Assembly: GCA_030248225.1 (NCBI GenBank)
Contig: JASANE010020187.1
Location: forward strand, 62,001 to 126,000
DNA length: 64,000 nucleotides
Direction of reading: 5' to 3'
Source of the DNA: Trileptium ribeirensis
Lineage: Eukaryota > Nematoda > Enoplea > Enoplida > Thoracostomopsidae
The notes below the pieces were generated by a model. It was not told the origin of the DNA, made no database searches, and saw only the letters and a list, made by a program, of their open reading frames with translations. The translations under genes and the position numbers were made by a program. Shown here one piece after another: positions 52,132 to 62,877 of the stretch; position 1 is the stretch's first letter; each line of letters starts with the position of its first letter.

Positions 52132-53047
52132 ATGGTAGCACGTGGCAGACCTCAAATTACTAGATTTAACATTTTGCCCATTAATACTATACTTCCTGAA
52201 CCTGATATTAACAATCTGCGCATGACCTATAACCAAAAATCGTGCGTAGAACAAGTACATATGAAGATACTATTGTTCTGCTTGCCCAATGGAGACTTAT
52301 CGCTAACAACCAACAATGTACATGTGGCGACGCAATCTATTTAGTTGCGCGTAATGACCTCGCGCGCCTTGACAAGTACGAATGGCGCTATAAAAAATTA
52401 CCGAGAAGCAGCTCATTTTTTGCCGGTCACCGGATCACATTGGAAACGACACTAGTGATCATTTTCGGCTACATCAACAACTTGCCGTCAAACTTCATTC
52501 GCTTGCAAACAGGGTTCGTCACAGATACCATTACGAACTGGTACAACTACTGTAGGGATGTCGCTGTGGCTTACCACCGTGATCATTGGCAAAACAGCAT
52601 GTTGGGTGGCCCCGGTATCGACGTAGAAGTTGACGAGTCGAAGTTTTTTCGACAAAAAAAAACAACCGCGGCATGCCACGTCGTCAGTGTGGTTGGGTGG
52701 TGGGCATGAATGAACGACAAACGAGCAAGTGTATACTTTTCCACGTCCCCAGTCGCACCATTAACACAATCATGCCTCTAATATTTCAACATATCCGACC
52801 GGGAACCCGCGTCATCACCGACAGCTTCCAGACCTACATCCAACGACTGCGCCACCTACCTAGCCCCCAGCAATATATTCACGCCACGGTCAACCACCAT
52901 AACCGCCAATTCCTTAATCCCCACGTCCATATGCAAAACATTGATGGTCTCTGGGGAAATTTGAAAACCTTCATTCGGCGACGCCAAGGTGTTCCTCATA
53001 GACTATTCCAGCGAACCCTTATTGAATTTCATCGACAATTCGCTTGA
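52132..53047 (+). pseudogene. Merlin-type (IS1595/ISXO2-related) DDE transposase, two frameshifts
   Basis: Merlin transposases cut and paste DNA through an RNase H-like DDE fold. The first part (52132 to about 52235) is in one frame and the middle (52242-52709) in another. After a nine-A run at 52654-52662 the frame changes again for the C-terminal half (to 53047). Visible family features are CTCG remnants of the zinc ribbon, the SSSFFAGHRITLETTLVIIF segment, VEVDESKFFR with the first catalytic Asp (about 52632), GTRVITDSFQTYIQ with the second Asp (about 52820), and HMQNIDGLWGNLK where the usual final Glu (N-x-I-E-x-x-W) is Asp (about 52942). Zinc-ribbon cysteines are largely lost. Likely inactive. 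Confidence 0.85.
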
Positions 53048-55020
53048 AAATATTGTCGCTGCACTCCTTGCCCAAATCGGAAACATGTATATATCGCGTA
53101 TAGAGGTTAGTTCCAATGTCTGTAATACGTTTTCTTATAGAGTTCTAGATTAAGCCTAACAAAATAAGCCTAAGGCTTAGACTTAGTCCCGCTGCGCTGG
53201 CTAACTGCCACGGTTTTGGGTGCACAGTACTGGTGCTTCCTCGCCTGCGTTTGCTGGTGCAGTATTTCCGGATACCCTAACGTAAGCTTCAAGCTTACCC
53301 TAAAACAGAGCCCAGTCTAAACCTAATTTCCAAACATCAAAATATCCATTTTTCGCTTGCATTCCCGGTATCGGAAGCAATATCTTCTTGTGACAATCGG
53401 TCAATCCAATCCAATGTTATGTCCAAAAAGGTCAAAAAACCAAAATCCATATTTCTAAAAAAATCCGACCCCTGAAATTGAGCACCTCTCCTGAACCCCC
53501 TTGAAGCCAAAAAATCCTAATACCCCAAAACATCAAAATAAAAACAACAATAATTTAGCATCATCAGGAGGTTATACCTGAAAAGGGGCGACCCTGATCT
53601 CGAAGAGATCTCTTTTGGGCGTAAGAGATGATTGGGGGTCCAGAGACTCTGGGAGCTATACTGAATACATGGTGGGCCCCTTCTCTGATTTTCCCCCTCA
53701 GCCAATCAGGGCCTGTTTTTATTACATTTTTGTAATTTATACACGATACATCACTCACCAAAAATGAGTGCTGCTCGCTCGGTATCTTCACGAGGTCTGT
53801 TCGAAGGCTCAATCAAATTGTGTTCAAATTTTTTATAACTATTATAAATTTTTACAGAACCTTTTGGCATTTCTAAAGTTTATCTTAAGCATTTCATAAG
53901 CATATGCATATATACTCTTGCGGCATCTCCAAAACACATAAACTGGGGCCTTCCGGTCCGATGTAACAATAAATACCAGCGGGATTTCGCCACAACAACA
54001 CAGTGACTCAAGGTTAACAGGGCGTCTAAAATGATTTATTTTATCGTGTTTTCTATAACATGTGGTGTGGTGCTGAAAATGTTTATTTAAAAAGCCAAGC
54101 GTCATTTTCATTTTACTCAGGGATTCAGCACAAATAGTCGAAATAAAAGCAATATTATTAAGTTTTGTTTCCAGCTTCTCCCTGGTGCGGAGAAGTTAGG
54201 CGGACGTCTCATACTTGACCTCCCCAGGTTCGTAGAAACCTCTGCATAGTTGATCGCCCCGGTTAAGGTGTTGACTAGTAATCAGCAATACGCTGTGAAA
54301 AGTGGCTCAAGTTTTTAAACCCTAACAGTGGTACTGTAATGAAATATTCACTGAAATTTTGTGAAACAATAGTGTTGAATCTATGGTTGGTGCCGAAATC
54401 CCGAAACAACATTTCTTCTGAACTGGGTGCGCACCCTTACGTACTTGTCTACCTTATTAACTAAGTTTACTAAATAAAATAACAGTATAACTAAGATCAA
54501 CATAAATGGCTGCCGAATCCACCAAGTATATGTCAAATTGTAACAGATCCATATTGAATCGTTACGAGGCAGATTAATCTTGACCACAGCTTAATGGCTA
54601 ACATTTAATAGAAAGGCCAATAAGCCGGGCCATAGTGTAATGATCAACATTCTTGCATTTAGTTACGGAAGTCTCCCGTCTTATAATACGAGACCAAACC
54701 CCGTGCTGAAATACTTATGTATCTGGAATCAGGATAAATTTATGACCTCATTGCGCAAGTGATTACATAAGTCGAGTTCCCCCATATATATGAACTGGCC
54801 GCAAGAACCGGTAGTGACTCCACTTATAGACAATATATACGTGCCACGAATCATGAATCGTCGCGCATATTTTCTTTGCTAGAAATATAGATTTTCGTCA
54901 TGTTTCGGTCTGCACCGCCGACAAAGTTTGCGCTAAGAAAGGTATTGTTATTAACATTTCAGGGATGGAAAATCGTCAAAGTATCATTACCGTATATGTA
55001 TATATATTGATTGCAGTGAA

Positions 55021-55420
55021 ATAAAGGCACCTATTGGCATATGTAACTTGTATCATATTATCATTGCTATAGCCATATTGTTGTTGCCCATAAAGGCACC
55101 TATTGTCATACTTGAATTGTACGACATATTACCATTATATACCATTGTTGTGGTATCGTATCATGTCAGTTGGCTATAAAGGTCTTTGTTATGTATTTGA
55201 TTAGTATAATCATGATCATATCGTATATCTGGGTACAATTGGAATCGTTATTTGTGCATATATGCGTTTTAAGTGGAAGTATACGATTTGTCAGCCTGAT
55301 TACCGTCGTATATTTGAATTGTACCCGTTTCTATATAACCGTTCATGTACAATCTTCATACCATATACATGCTGTTCATATTGATTTTGTGTCGGCCATA
55401 AAAGCGCCTATTTATGTATG
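55021..55420. repeat. Degenerate tandem array (ATAAAGGCACCTATTG units)
   Basis: ATAAAGGCACCTATTGGCAT (55021), ATAAAGGCACCTATTGTCAT (about 55090), ATAAAGGTCTTTGTTATG (about 55175) and ATAAAAGCGCCTATTTATG (about 55398) mark units of about 70-100 bp with GTATCATATTA/CGACATATTA interiors. Confidence 0.6.
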
Positions 55421-55601
55421 CATAATGTGATGATTCTATACCATTTTTATGATTACCATACTGTGGTGTACCCTTGGTATTTGTAAGTATTGAAGCGGTT
55501 AACTCTGGGAATAACTCATTCTTGATTAGGTCGAATTTCTGGAGGAAACCTAGCAGTCTTCGCAGGAAAGTTTAGTGTTTCCTAGTTAAATAACGCGAGT
55601 A

Positions 55602-55751
55602 TGGCGAGCCGTCGCTATGCCCGACCCGCCGAATATATAAAATCGTACGACTCCCCGCCTGTCCCGATAATTGAAAAGAGTGGCTGTGACGGATACCCGT
55701 CACCACCGTCCTCGCGAGTGAGGACCACAAAAATATGGCTGTTCGCCTTAT
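55602..55751 (+). CDS. Short GC-rich open frame, possibly a gag N-terminal remnant
   Basis: ATG at 55602, 49 codons to TAG, beginning MASRRYARPAEYIKSYDSPP. Its base composition resembles the gag frame 1.5 kb downstream rather than the AT-rich sequence on both sides. A gag start later split by AT-rich insertions is one reading; there is no family motif to prove it. Confidence 0.2.
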
Positions 55752-57283
55752 AGTGAACAGCAAACGAGCAAATTTTCTGAAAAATATTAATAGGAAAAGT
55801 GAAATATCACTTTACCAGTGTTCATTATTGTGTAACCAAATAAAGTACAAGAATAAGAAAGAAGTTAGCATTTTGCCATTGAGTTTTTTGTTTTTTGATC
55901 TCCTATTTGGTGGTACAAACACTAATAGTAATCTATCGAAAAGAAAAAATTCTGGAGTGATGCATATACCTGAATATGTGCTCAATACACGACGCATGAT
56001 ATTCGTTGCACCTTAAATAATTTACAGGCATGGAAAAACATGTTATTTTAATGCTTACGGTAATTAGCTATACACTCTCCTCTTATAACTGTAACATCTG
56101 TGTTTAGCCTGTTGTTTCTGGTAATTTTATTGCCAGTCGAAAATCGTTTCTGTGACGTACCTGTGGCGATTCAGTTCATGATATGACCGTTACGCGCGAT
56201 ATATGTTTCCATTTTATCAGGGGACCGATTGTTCCCGCAAGATCGAATCGGATCAGAGATATCTATACTACGTTGGATATCGTTTTGGCTTGTTTTATAG
56301 ATTAAAAAACACAGTTGAACAAAAACTGAATAAATCATGGAACGGATTCGTCAATAAATTTCATTGCCATATTTTCCAGGCTAGCCTCGTTTTAAATTAA
56401 TAATTTTTTTCGGTCGCAATTGCCGTCTCTAAGCTGCCACATGTTTCATACCTGAAATCATTTCCGACCAATGCACGAATTCTGAAGCCATATTGCCTAT
56501 TAAGTTTAGGAAGTTTTGGTTAGTGGGCCAAAATACTGCTAAATTTAAGCTGACTTGTTACCTTATTCCGCTGCTCTAGTAAACTGACGTTTTATTATCC
56601 ACAGGACCAATTTAGGCACCCATTCTGGGCGAAATTTAATGCCATCGTATAATTGGCTATGTAAGATTTGTGTTGCGTAATCTACAATTGCATGGTTTTT
56701 TGAGCCAAGTTTATTATTCTTACTGAAATGTCAATCTGTGTTGTGACGTGCAATGGGCATAAACGCAAAATATTTTTTTAATTACGCATAAAGAAAATTC
56801 GAGCTACCGAAAATATTACAATCTGACGATCTCTGTTGTTGAGCTATTTTTCTTTGTCACATGCTCTGTTACTGACATTCAATTTCTTGATGTATTGCGC
56901 CTTGTTTTGCCTAGCGCAAAGAGCGGCACTTGATGTTTGAAAATGTAGGTTTTTACGAAGAAATGTTGAACACAATAGTGCAGTTGCAAGTGTAAATTGA
57001 ATTTTTATTTAGCGACATAATGCGTTCGTGCTCGTTTTGGGTTTGGATCTATTAAAAATTGCTGCGTATTTAAACTACCAACATTCCGGTTATAGATACA
57101 TGAAACGTTATCATTACCGCTATAGATACGCACTTTTAAACTGTTGGTTGTATTTATAAATATAAGTTGGGACGTTGGAAACTCAGTGATACTCAGTTTT
57201 ATAATTAATCCGCATAGGGAACGATATGTTTATAGTAGCATAAGTCTAGACGTTTTTGAGTATTGCCCGTAAGGACAGCATAG

Positions 57284-57901
57284 TCCCTTTTATTCAAAAC
57301 TCTGTGTAGCCGGCGTCAAGGAAATGACGAACCAGTCGCAGCGTTTAGTTATAGATTAAAAAGAGATATATGCCTAGCAATACCCCAAGATACCCGCGAG
57401 CAGCGGGATCGTATGTTGAAGTATTTGTTTACTAGAGGACTGACGTATGATAGTAGGAGGCATGTCAAATCCCACGTGTTTGCCACATATGAGGCCATGG
57501 TGCAGCCCGCGAAGCGTTATGAAGACGCGACTACAGCCTGCCTGGCAGCTGACAATAAGGAGCGTTCCTGTAAACCCGAGCGTTCCCGTAGTTTATCCCC
57601 TAATTTAGACCTGCGACGCTCCACAAGATTTGAGCATAAGGTACCCAGTGCTAGGACTGAAAGTGTCGTCGTTATTAAAACTGTAAATAAAGCGCCCAGT
57701 ATGGTCAGGTTCGTTGAACATGCCCCCATAACCAGCGGTAACACTGATATACCATTACTCCCGAGGAATACCCAAAGAAGTAGTCCATGCCAGTGTGGTG
57801 TTGCAACCCATTTTTCAGAGCCAACGCGGCAGTTCACCGATGAGCACCGGAGTAAGCGAACGAGAAGATCCGTTCGGAAAGGAAAGAACACCAGTAATTA
57901 A
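57284..57901 (+). CDS. Ty3/gypsy-type Gag (capsid) fragment
   Basis: Open for 205 codons from an in-frame TAG at 57281 to TAA. The stretch DEPVAAFSYRLKRDIC, then RDRMLKYLFTRGL and YEAMVQPAKRYEDA follows the retrotransposon gag capsid pattern (E-v--Y---Lr, then d----F--GL, then t-eea---A---E). In retroelements this protein builds the particle that packages the RNA. The C-terminal third is basic (RSKRTRRSVRKGKN) but I see no CCHC knuckle. No good start codon upstream; the frame appears 5'-truncated or entered by splicing or frameshift. Confidence 0.7.
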   Translation, partial: SLLFKTLCSRRQGNDEPVAAFSYRLKRDICLAIPQDTREQRDRMLKYLFTRGLTYDSRRHVKSHVFATYEAMVQPAKRYEDATTACLAADNKERSCKPERSRSLSPNLDLRRSTRFEHKVPSARTESVVVIKTVNKAPSMVRFVEHAPITSGNTDIPLLPRNTQRSSPCQCGVATHFSEPTRQFTDEHRSKRTRRSVRKGKNTSN

Positions 57902-59279
57902 CGATGTGATATATACTTTGAATTGATACCCTAATGATGTATTCCCCTCCCCTTCCCCAAATGAACCAAGATTTGTGCAAGAACTGGTGTCCCCGAAACA
58001 AAGCTGAGCTCAGGACAATCTTTCCAAACTTAACACTTACAGGAGGCAGGGTACGCCCCAAAATATACTTTCGACAAGCAGTGCGCTCGTTTTGTAATTG
58101 TTCCCTCGGCGGGAAGTCTAGAACTGTCCACGGTGTAAGAGGAAAGTCGTCAAATGACACGTACACAGTATGGTGAGTACATGACAGACATAACATATCA
58201 TAGAACGTTGAGTGTGTGTCCCTCTCGTGAGAAATAGGTAAGCCGAGATGAGAAATAACGCAGCAACCGAAGCTGATGTTTCTTTACATGGTAATTGAAC
58301 TCGCCATAAGATAATATACGTGTGGCTCCATCGTACGATAATGCCACGTTTTATCAATGGAGTCAAGTCTGGTGTCAGCCACAGGCTTAGCTAGGAAAAC
58401 TTTCTCGTGGTCCATGTTCGTATAGGAAAATAGTAAGGAAGAGAAAAGGGTTTAGAAATACAGTAGATAAGCAATATTATGCCCGTAGGGTGAGATGTAG
58501 AAAATTTGTATAGAATGCAGCTGAGTATTGAGTGTAGTATTGAGTTTAAAGTTTAGGAAATAGCGAGTGAACAAGTAACAGAGAGTATTAATATATTTGC
58601 AGGACGGAAGCAGAAGTGATATGAGTTATTAGCAATAGTGAATCGTGTCTTACTTTATGCGGGTAGCTAGATGGTCGCAGCACCTGTGGTGCACCGCACT
58701 AGAGGTGCTACTCTTAGAGGCATTGCTCATGATGGGGGCTAATGGTAGCCCGACGTAGAAATCGTATTCGGAGCTCTTACCCCGGACATTAGATCGTAGC
58801 ATACCATCTAGTCGGATCACTGTGCCCCACATGGAGCTCTTGCCCAAAGATGGCGATGGTGTGCTCTCCGAGGAGCTCTCGTCAGTGACGTCGTGGGGAC
58901 GACGATAGTAGCCCAAACCCGCGGGCAGTGCAATGCGTGGAGCTCTCGCAGCGACAGCGATAGTAGCCTACGCCCCCAGGTTGTCTGTCCTAATACACAA
59001 TTGACCCCGGGACCCACCTAGGTAATTTGGAACAAGATTAATTGTAATGGTAATGCATATGACAGTATTGGTTTGAGGATAGTTATGTAGATGGTAGTGC
59101 TGTCTGGAATATGGTATTAAACGGGCGACCATGTGACGCGCCTATGGAGATTTTTAGAGGTCCAAGGTCATGCACATGGAGACCAGGAATGAACGAGGTT
59201 CTACAGACCGGCATTGAGGCCTCGTCGCGGTTGCTTTGCCCTAGCTCCGTGAAAATAGTAGGTAGCTGGTTGCTGTAAC

Positions 59280-59729
59280 ATGGCAGCGGCATGTTTACAG
59301 TATGGTAAATGGAACGTGAGATTCCGTATTATTGATTATTTTCCGGCATGCGGTGCCGACGAGATAAGTCCGCTTAGTGTTGATGTCTTTCCGGTAGGCG
59401 GTGCCGACGACATAAGTCCGCGTAGTGTTAATGATTTTCCGGTAGCCGGAGCCGATGAGATAAGTCCGTGTGTAATTATTGATTTGTCCGAGGTGAGGTT
59501 TCCGCCTTGGCTGACAACTGACTCTCCAGTCATTGGGTCCTTCCGTGATGTTGACCGGGACTGCCCTTGTCGCCCGTGCTCTTATGGAGGTAGCGAGCGA
59601 TTCGCGACCGTTCGTACCGAAGAAGCGGATTTGATCGTTAGAGCTAAAAGTATTGCTCGGGGTCCATCCAGGCATAGCAGTGAAGTAGTTAAGGTGATAG
59701 AATTTGACCCCTACAGCATTGTGAGGTAG
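59280..59729 (+). CDS. Unrecognised frame with three 16-residue repeats
   Basis: 149 codons from ATG. Residues of about 20-68 are three 16-residue repeats, FPACGADEISPLSVDV, FPVGGADDISPRSVND and FPVAGADEISPCVIID, encoded by a 48-bp direct repeat starting at 59341, 59389 and 59437. The rest includes CPCRPC and ends VVKVIEFDPYSIVR; the latter motif recurs just downstream (EVDEVIELDS) and in the frame at 60322. No known domain. It may be a relic of the surrounding retroelement, or simply a repeat that is open by chance because its period is a multiple of three. Confidence 0.35.
   Translation: MAAACLQYGKWNVRFRIIDYFPACGADEISPLSVDVFPVGGADDISPRSVNDFPVAGADEISPCVIIDLSEVRFPPWLTTDSPVIGSFRDVDRDCPCRPCSYGGSERFATVRTEEADLIVRAKSIARGPSRHSSEVVKVIEFDPYSIVR
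59341..59475. repeat. 48-bp direct tandem repeat, 2.8 copies
   Basis: Units start TTCCGGCATGCGGTGCCGAC (59341), TTCCGGTAGGCGGTGCCGAC (59389) and TTCCGGTAGCCGGAGCCGAT (59437), each followed by GA-ATAAGTCCG. Confidence 0.9.
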
Positions 59730-60321
59730 GCAGTACGCCCACCGTCGAAGTAGATGAGGTGATAGAATTGGACTCATAAACCTTCAGTGAGGCTGCACCT
59801 ACCGTCGTAAGATTTGGAACGACAGCCCTACAAGGAAGTTATGATGGTTAATAATGTGGTTGAAATAGGTTTTGAGAAGTTATCGTAGCTAGTGGTATAG
59901 TTGAAGTTGATATTAGTAATGATAGGGATAACAGAATCATTGAGGATACTAAAGAAGTTAGTATATATTGACTAGTCGGTAGTGGAACTACATTTGTGAG
60001 CGGAGCTTGGGTTGTGGCATTACGAATGTACTCAATTTTATGTTCTTGTAACTACATTGCATAGAGCATAGAGCTTTACCATTGGTAAAAATATTATATT
60101 TGAATTCTTCGACCCAAAAACCCTATAATGGCTTGATCGAAACGACTCTATTTCAATAAATAACACAAATATTGCAAAATTCTCTATTTTAGCTGCATAA
60201 AATTAACTAATTAGCTAATTATTAATTAACCACTCAAAATTTTTTAATCCCACATATCAGGTGCACACCCTGACATGATAGGCTTTCAAACAAAAGTTTT
60301 TTAAAATCCGTTCAGTGGTTC

Positions 60322-60705
60322 TTGAGATCCGTCGGACCGACCGAACTAACGGACGGACATCGACCTTTTTACTCCCAGACAGACAATAAAAACGCTTCGC
60401 TCGGCTTTCCGCTCAATAATTTGGATATTGTTGGTTTTGTTGATTCAAAGGTTGTTATTGTTGAGGCAGTGAATGTTGTTAAGGTCATTGATTCAGATGT
60501 TGTTGCTGTGAAGGTCGTTGAAACCGTTGCTGATGTTGGTAATTTTGTTGATTACAAACCGGCAAGGAATTTAGCTGTAGTAAGCGAGCCAGTTATTGGG
60601 AATGAAATAGTCGCTATACACAAGGTAATTGACTTAAAGGAACTCGTTGGAGCGAGTGAGCCTAGTATTATGAGAAAAGTATATAGCCGAAAAATGGCGA
60701 TATAG
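60322..60705 (+). CDS. Unrecognised Val/Asp-rich frame
   Basis: 127 codons. From about residue 33 the peptide is a loose repeat of V-D/E-V-V-x-V (VDSKVVIVEAVNVVKVIDSD and similar), produced by GTTGTT/GAT-rich DNA. The first 30 codons are translated from an unrelated repeat tail, so the start is not real. No domain recognised. Confidence 0.2.
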   Translation: MRSVGPTELTDGHRPFYSQTDNKNASLGFPLNNLDIVGFVDSKVVIVEAVNVVKVIDSDVVAVKVVETVADVGNFVDYKPARNLAVVSEPVIGNEIVAIHKVIDLKELVGASEPSIMRKVYSRKMAI

Positions 60706-60851
60706 CTGAGCTAAGGGAACTAGCTAATTGGAGTGACAGTGAAATTATGCGAAGCGGTTAGATGCAATTTAAGTTAATCAGTTAGTTGGAACAAGACAGT
60801 TAAACTAAGCGAAGTGATTAGAGTTAGCGAAGAAATTTACCTGGACCACCC

Positions 60852-61120
60852 CGTCACCCGTACATAGGCGAAAGTGGTAACCAGTTGCGTGCTGATACGC
60901 CACTGAAGCGGACATAATCGCTGGGATAAACAGTTGTATATCGACCTGCCTGGGGTCTGTCCATGTACAGAGATGTCGTGATCGGTCATCCGTACCCTTG
61001 TGGAGGCAGAGAATAAGTTGCGTACTGTCTCACCGATGAAACGGGTATGATCTTTGGGAATAAACAGAGTTATATATGTCGACCTGCCTGGGATCTGCCC
61101 AGGTACGGATTTGTTACGTC
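60852..61120. repeat. 138-bp tandem duplication
   Basis: TCGACCTGCCTGGGGTCTGTCC (60941) and TCGACCTGCCTGGGATCTGCCC (61079) are in equivalent positions of two units that also share AA(C/T)(C/A)AGTTGCGT and GGGA(T/A)AAACAG. Translation gives parallel but stop-interrupted peptides. Confidence 0.75.
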
Positions 61121-61204
61121 GAAATGCTGGCAACTGACATCACCACATCATACCTCCCAGCCCACAATTATTGGATTTATAGAATATTTGGTAATCGCAG
61201 TGGT

Positions 61205-61365
61205 TTTGACTTGCGTGATGCGGTCGACGGTAGCGATATTAGTTCGCGAGATGCGATTGATTTTGGTAATAGTAGTGATACTAGTTCGCGAGATGTGATT
61301 GATTTTGGTAATAGTAGTGACGTTGGTTGCGAGAGATGATTAATTTCGGTAATAGTAAGAATATT
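61205..61365. repeat. 42-bp direct tandem repeat
   Basis: AGTTCGCGAGATGCGATTGATTTTGGTAATAGTAGTGAT at 61241 repeats at 61283 (AGTTCGCGAGATGTGATTG) and, diverged, at about 61324 and before 61241. In frame it encodes a 14-residue Ser/Asp/Arg repeat (SSRDAIDFGNSSDT). Confidence 0.9.
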
Positions 61366-62877
61366 GGTCTGTGAAACGTGAGTACTTTGAATATTAGTAG
61401 TGACATAAGACAGCAAGGCACGATTCAGGGGGAGATGTGAATGTTGTAGACAAAAATTACCTATAACAATGCAGTTAGTTCTGTAGGACAGTGTGGTAGG
61501 TTCGCAGCAGGCAATGCGCATGTGGGTTGCGATGGAAGACAGTTTAACAGGGATAAGGTGAATACGCCGCAGAAATTCGGGATTCCGAATTGGGACGTTA
61601 GTGAAAGAGTTGGAAATTACGATGACGACGACGACCGAGAGAACTGAATATATGAGTTAGATTCTTAAATGAGTATTGAAAAAGCTGGCTATATTTAAAC
61701 CTGAACTTTAGGAACTAGTCCCAGACGACACGCACTCAACACGGTAGTACAAGAACAATTATATAAATTAAATAACGTGATGAATACATGAAATGTTGAA
61801 CAATCTTTTCTGTCTAACACTGGACCTTAATGAAGTTACAGAATCCTTAGGTGCCACGATTCAGCTATTGCCACTCATTTTCGTAATCTATCTATACCTA
61901 AGTCACCCGCTTAATAGTTTAGGAAACTGTCCAGAAAGCACCACTGGGGTGGCCATTTTGCTTCTGACAAAGATGAGGCCGAATCCGACTCAGAACCAGA
62001 ACCCAACGGTTGTGTTGCTCGACAGGCAGATGTCTTGTCAACGCAAGTCTCGTCTAATCCGCATAAAAGGGAGATGACAGTGTCTACTTTCCCTAAGTAA
62101 AGGGTCCCCAATGCTTGTCATAACCGGGGTGCCCAAACTAAAGCTATGGAACCTGTACGTGAAAAATTAATCAAGGAACTAATAATACATCGAAACGAAT
62201 TATAATTTGAGATAACTGGATTGTAGTAACTTTGCCCTTGGATTGCCGTATCGTACAAAGAAGGGGATTACCACAGTCTGATCATACCATTGTGAACATA
62301 TGAAAGTGTAGGAGGTATATACCGCATATATATAGTACTTTACAAGTCTTGCTTATACGCAGGAAAACACGTATATTGACACACATGAGGTGGTTGGAAA
62401 TTCCACTAGTACCATTAAACATGACTTAAGAGCACCACAGACCTTCGAGTACATCGGTAACTGTTGTCCCGAACCGCCTCGCCGAATCCTCTAAATTATC
62501 GTACACTACATAAGTAACTAGGTAGGTCTTAGATTGAGCACCCATCCCTGACGATGTTGCGAAGATAAATTTTCCCGTCTATTTGATTTACATTGGTCTA
62601 TGTAGACTGGGCCTGTGAGAGAGTTACGTTGCTGTTGGGATCTGAACAAAATCTGTGTTTATGATCATTTTTAACTAGGAATTGGATCAGAATTTGCTAT
62701 TGTCCGTAGACATCGGTAACCAGATGAAACTTTTGTACCCATCTAAAACTGTGTGTGTGGGGAGTCGCTTCCAGAACAACCCCAAATGGCCGAAGCACAT
62801 AAATTAGCATCCCGCCCTTGTCCCTACGCGACAACTCACCAAGTGGTCATCGCCCTAAACTTCGTGTCTTCCGTTGA

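Larger units (their letters stand above)
53048..57283. other. Interval between the Merlin relic and the gag frame
   Basis: 4.2 kb without a recognised gene. It includes CCCCAGGT-type repeat material near 54180-54290 and a loose tandem array at 55021-55420. A short GC-rich open frame lies at 55602-55751, followed by AT-rich sequence with two unrecognised plus frames (55735-56016 and 56203-56400). The 5' LTR and leader of the retroelement should lie here if they survive; I could not define them. Confidence 0.5.
57902..62877 (+). other. Repeat-rich interval between gag and integrase
   Basis: 5 kb in which the retroelement should carry protease, reverse transcriptase and RNase H, yet I found no motif of these (no F/Y-x-D-D block on either strand). 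Instead it holds several tandem blocks, some open in frame (59341-59475, 60415-60560, 61205-61365) or recurring at longer period (60852-61120). An AT-rich stretch at 60100-60300 ends in CAGTGGTTCTTGAGATCCGT, then a CCGACCGAACTAACGGACGG segment. Plus frames of 149, 127 and 83 codons (59280-59729, 60322-60705, 61047-61298) are unrecognised. Confidence 0.5.

Noticed and set aside
57517..57891. Minus frame of 124 codons opposite gag
   Set aside because: Shadow of the gag frame, which has the family pattern on the plus strand.
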